Assembly: GCF_007829335.1 (NCBI RefSeq)
Contig: NZ_VIWO01000003.1
Location: forward strand, 372,001 to 436,000
Length of the DNA stretch: 64,000 bases
From: Chitinophaga polysaccharea
Lineage (GTDB): Bacteria > Bacteroidota > Bacteroidia > Chitinophagales > Chitinophagaceae
Direction: 5' to 3'
Below the pieces are notes generated by a model. It was not told the DNA's origin and searched no databases. It saw only the letters and a program-made list of their open reading frames with translations. The position numbers and the translations under genes were made by a program. This document shows positions 62,022 through 64,000 of this stretch, piece after piece; the first letter of the stretch is position 1; the number at the start of each line of letters is the position of its first letter.

Positions 62022-63317
62022 TTAGTGGGCAAAATCGCTCATATAGTCGCCGGTAATACGTTCGATCGGTGGATTGAAATAACCGAATTTAACGTCCGGG
62101 AATTCTTCACGTATCAATTCCTGTAATTGTTTTACCCCCAGGCATTCGCCGGTTTCAGTAACACCCAGCTTTCCCAGGTACCAGTCAGGATCAATATTGA
62201 AGTTGCGCCATTGGATCATGTTCAGCCCTGTTTCCTTAATCAGCTTGCGCAGTGCTTCATATTCATCGGCACTATCAGTCATACCTGGAAACACAAAGTA
62301 GTTGATAGACGTCCATCCGCCAAATTCACGCACCACTTTCAGGCTCTCTACAATATCATCGAACGTGTAATTGTTCGGACGATAGTAAGGCGTATAGTAT
62401 TTTTCCTGGGCGGAGTTCATACTTACACGGATACTGTTCAAACCTGCTTCACACAAGGCTCTTACGGCATCCGGCTTACTTCCGTTGGTGTTGATATTGA
62501 TACTGCCTTTAGGCGTATGTTTGCGTATTTCAAGAATCGACTCACGGATGGTTTCCCACATCAGTAAAGGCTCTCCTTCACAACCCTGGCCAAAGCTCAC
62601 GATGGGGTAAGGGGCTGTTTCCAGGTGAGGAACCGTATATTCCACGATTTCTTCGGCAGTGGGCTTAAAGCGCAGCCTGTCTTGCGTGGATACAATGCTT
62701 TCTTCTTCCGGCTGGAAGGAAATACAACCTACACAATTGGCGTTACATGCTGGGGAAGAAGGAATCGGGCATTCCCATCTCCCCATAAAATAATTACGGG
62801 CAGCAGGACATTCATAAGTCAGCGCACAGTTTTCAGCCAGGTGCTGTACCAGGCGGTTATGGGGATACGCTTCCAGTAGGGTTTTTACCCCTTGTTTTAC
62901 TTTTTTGGCATCAAATCCTGCACATTCCTGGCGGATATCGGCTTCAATGCGGGTAGCTGGTACATAAAATTTACCATCCAGCCAACCCACAGCGGTGTAA
63001 CAAAACAGCGGCAGGGTAGGCGCATCAGGCATGGTTTCGTAGGCTGCCAGGTAAAAGCCAGTGTGAGCCGGCGGAATAAAGGCGGCTACGGCCCAGCCCT
63101 TTTCACAAAGCTGCATGTCGCCGGTTTCGGCATTGATGCCAATACCGCGGCGGCCAGGCAACTCATACAGATTACCTCCTTCCGGTAATTCAATCCATTC
63201 ATCCACTTCTACCGGCCATGCATCCCAGCCACTACGGCCGGTAACATACATGCTGGTATCTTCAAAAATATTTCCTTTACCGTCGGAATATAATATGTAA
63301 GGTGTTTGTTTTAACAT
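62022..63317 (-). CDS. radical SAM protein, substrate unknown
   Basis: 431 residues. The 4Fe-4S/SAM motif C-x3-C-x2-C is Cys191, Cys195, Cys198 (CNANCVGC), followed by GQGCEGEPLL as the GGE-like element and the radical SAM barrel to about residue 420. The first 185 residues form a distinct N-terminal domain ending in extra cysteines 164, 170 and 183 (ENCALTYEC, WECPIP) that might bind a further cluster. The barrel resembles tRNA/peptide-modifying or quinone-type enzymes but no specific family was recognised. No accessory peptide gene is adjacent. Confidence 0.85.
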   Translation of the reverse strand: MLKQTPYILYSDGKGNIFEDTSMYVTGRSGWDAWPVEVDEWIELPEGGNLYELPGRRGIGINAETGDMQLCEKGWAVAAFIPPAHTGFYLAAYETMPDAPTLPLFCYTAVGWLDGKFYVPATRIEADIRQECAGFDAKKVKQGVKTLLEAYPHNRLVQHLAENCALTYECPAARNYFMGRWECPIPSSPACNANCVGCISFQPEEESIVSTQDRLRFKPTAEEIVEYTVPHLETAPYPIVSFGQGCEGEPLLMWETIRESILEIRKHTPKGSININTNGSKPDAVRALCEAGLNSIRVSMNSAQEKYYTPYYRPNNYTFDDIVESLKVVREFGGWTSINYFVFPGMTDSADEYEALRKLIKETGLNMIQWRNFNIDPDWYLGKLGVTETGECLGVKQLQELIREEFPDVKFGYFNPPIERITGDYMSDFAH

Positions 63318-63333
63318 CGGGTGATTTTATAAA

Positions 63334-63921
63334 TTATTGAACCCTGCTCTGAAAGAAGGTATTTAATGCAGTTCTTTGTTCCTGCCCCAGCTCATCCAGT
63401 ACTTCCAGTTGCAAAATCTTGTTATTCTTATAGTCTATTGTCAGCAGGTCGTTCCGCAAAATTACGTTATTCAGTTCGTTCCAGCCAACCAGCCTTTTAG
63501 AAAAGAGGGTAGGCAGGATAATACCGGTATTGTCCATCGTTACATAAGAAGGCTGGAATATTTTGTACTCCATCCAACCTACATAGGCCATACAACTACC
63601 TACTGCAAATAGCAACAACGCTGTAACCGGGTACAGGTGCGACAGGAAATACAGGCTGCCGGTGAAGCAAATAAAGGCTTCTATCATCCTTGCTACCGTA
63701 TTGGCTTCTGTAAACTTTTTAAATTTCCTCATCATAAAAGGGAAGCCAATACAGGCTATTCCTACTACCAGGAAGAAAAATACCAGGAACCAGTTGGGCT
63801 GCGGACTACGGTACACGCCAATGGCATTAAACAAAAACAGTATGCCGGTGAGGCCATGCATAATCGGTAATAACCGTATTCTGCTGCTGGTATTAGGATG
63901 CAGGATGCGCAAACGGTGCAT
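63334..63921 (-). CDS. membrane protein with C-terminal PH-like domain
   Basis: 195 residues. Four hydrophobic segments (about 19-37, 43-64, 78-96, 100-118) are followed by a soluble C-terminal part (about 120-195) of short beta strands, IFQPSYVTMDNTGIILPTL and RLVGWNELNNVILRNDLLTI, the pattern of bacterial PH-like domains. Function unknown. It lies 16 bases upstream of the radical SAM gene on the same strand, so they may form an operon. Confidence 0.75.
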   Translation of the reverse strand: MHRLRILHPNTSSRIRLLPIMHGLTGILFLFNAIGVYRSPQPNWFLVFFFLVVGIACIGFPFMMRKFKKFTEANTVARMIEAFICFTGSLYFLSHLYPVTALLLFAVGSCMAYVGWMEYKIFQPSYVTMDNTGIILPTLFSKRLVGWNELNNVILRNDLLTIDYKNNKILQLEVLDELGQEQRTALNTFFQSRVQ

Positions 63922-63937
63922 GAATGGAAATGTAAGA

Positions 63938-64000
63938 TTAAGAATTAGAACTGATCAACAGGTTACAGAGCTTAAACAGTACCCGGGCGCCCACATTGGC
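63938..64000 (-). CDS. C-terminal end of an unidentified gene, truncated by window
   Basis: A 20-codon open frame running in from the right edge and ending at TAA (63938-63940): ANVGARVLFKLCNLLISSNS. The base composition and hydrophobic pattern look coding, but the piece is too short for a family call. It would lie 16 bases upstream of the membrane protein gene on the same strand. Confidence 0.35.
   Translation of the reverse strand, partial: ANVGARVLFKLCNLLISSNS

Noticed and set aside
1..64000. tRNA, rRNA, CRISPR arrays, insertion sequences and prophage genes
   Set aside because: Looked for cloverleaf-like intergenic sequence, regularly spaced repeats, transposase or integrase motifs and found none; the repeats present are hairpins or short tandem pairs.

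Overview
The window is a chromosomal segment of a member of the Bacteroidota, most likely Chitinophaga or a close relative in the Chitinophagaceae. This rests on the protein types (outer-membrane beta-barrel receptor with a carboxypeptidase-like N-terminus, DUF5723 porin-like protein, class-I FBPase beside an aspartokinase, fused NuoCD, GMC oxidoreductase with gluconate dehydrogenase subunit 3), on promoter-like sites of the TTTG-N19-21-TAnnTTTG kind, and on many genes without a clear Shine-Dalgarno sequence. No rRNA, tRNA, CRISPR array, prophage, integrase or transposase was seen; the segment looks like ordinary core and near-core chromosome.

Layout. 1-6486: end of a DUF937 gene, clpB, a guanine-deaminase-type enzyme, and two successive sigma/anti-sigma-like modules on the minus strand. 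6579-10494: NlpC/P60 peptidase, inorganic pyrophosphatase, a lipoprotein, PhoH ATPase and PurE. 10755-14457: a multi-PAS histidine kinase with a single-domain response regulator, converging on rpe. 14486-20411: a TPR lipoprotein and the threonine operon thrA-thrB-thrC, preceded by a Thr/Ile-rich 14-codon leader peptide with hairpins (transcription attenuation). 21173-23505: homogentisate dioxygenase and 4-hydroxyphenylpyruvate dioxygenase (tyrosine catabolism). 23793-31853: secreted and membrane small proteins, an L,D-transpeptidase-like protein, a dehydrogenase small subunit with two tandem GMC oxidoreductases, and a GH35 beta-galactosidase. 32062-47327: a CBS protein and a complete 13-gene complex I operon (nuoA, B, CD, E-N). 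47328-55247: outer-membrane receptor, second aspartokinase, fructose-1,6-bisphosphatase, CAP-domain protein, and an ABC ATPase/BstA-like/NUDIX cluster. 55250-64000: folC, DUF5723 protein, TonB-like protein, MFS transporter, AraC-type regulator, a radical SAM protein and a membrane protein.

How it fits together. The chain aspartate to threonine is encoded here (bifunctional ThrA, ThrB, ThrC), with a second, monofunctional aspartokinase elsewhere in the window that could serve lysine/methionine branches. Complex I is encoded by one unbroken co-directional run with short or overlapping junctions. HPPD and HmgA are consecutive steps of tyrosine breakdown.

The most interesting non-coding signals are the threonine leader/attenuator (20287-20443), and a family of three long hairpin repeats (7350-7478, 25625-25740, 53261-53363) that begin exactly at the TAA stop codon of the upstream gene and share arm and loop sequence. 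A fourth, unrelated perfect palindrome (3750-3793) spans exactly from one stop codon to the convergent gene's stop codon. Protein similarity calls are from recognition of motifs by eye; no database search was run.
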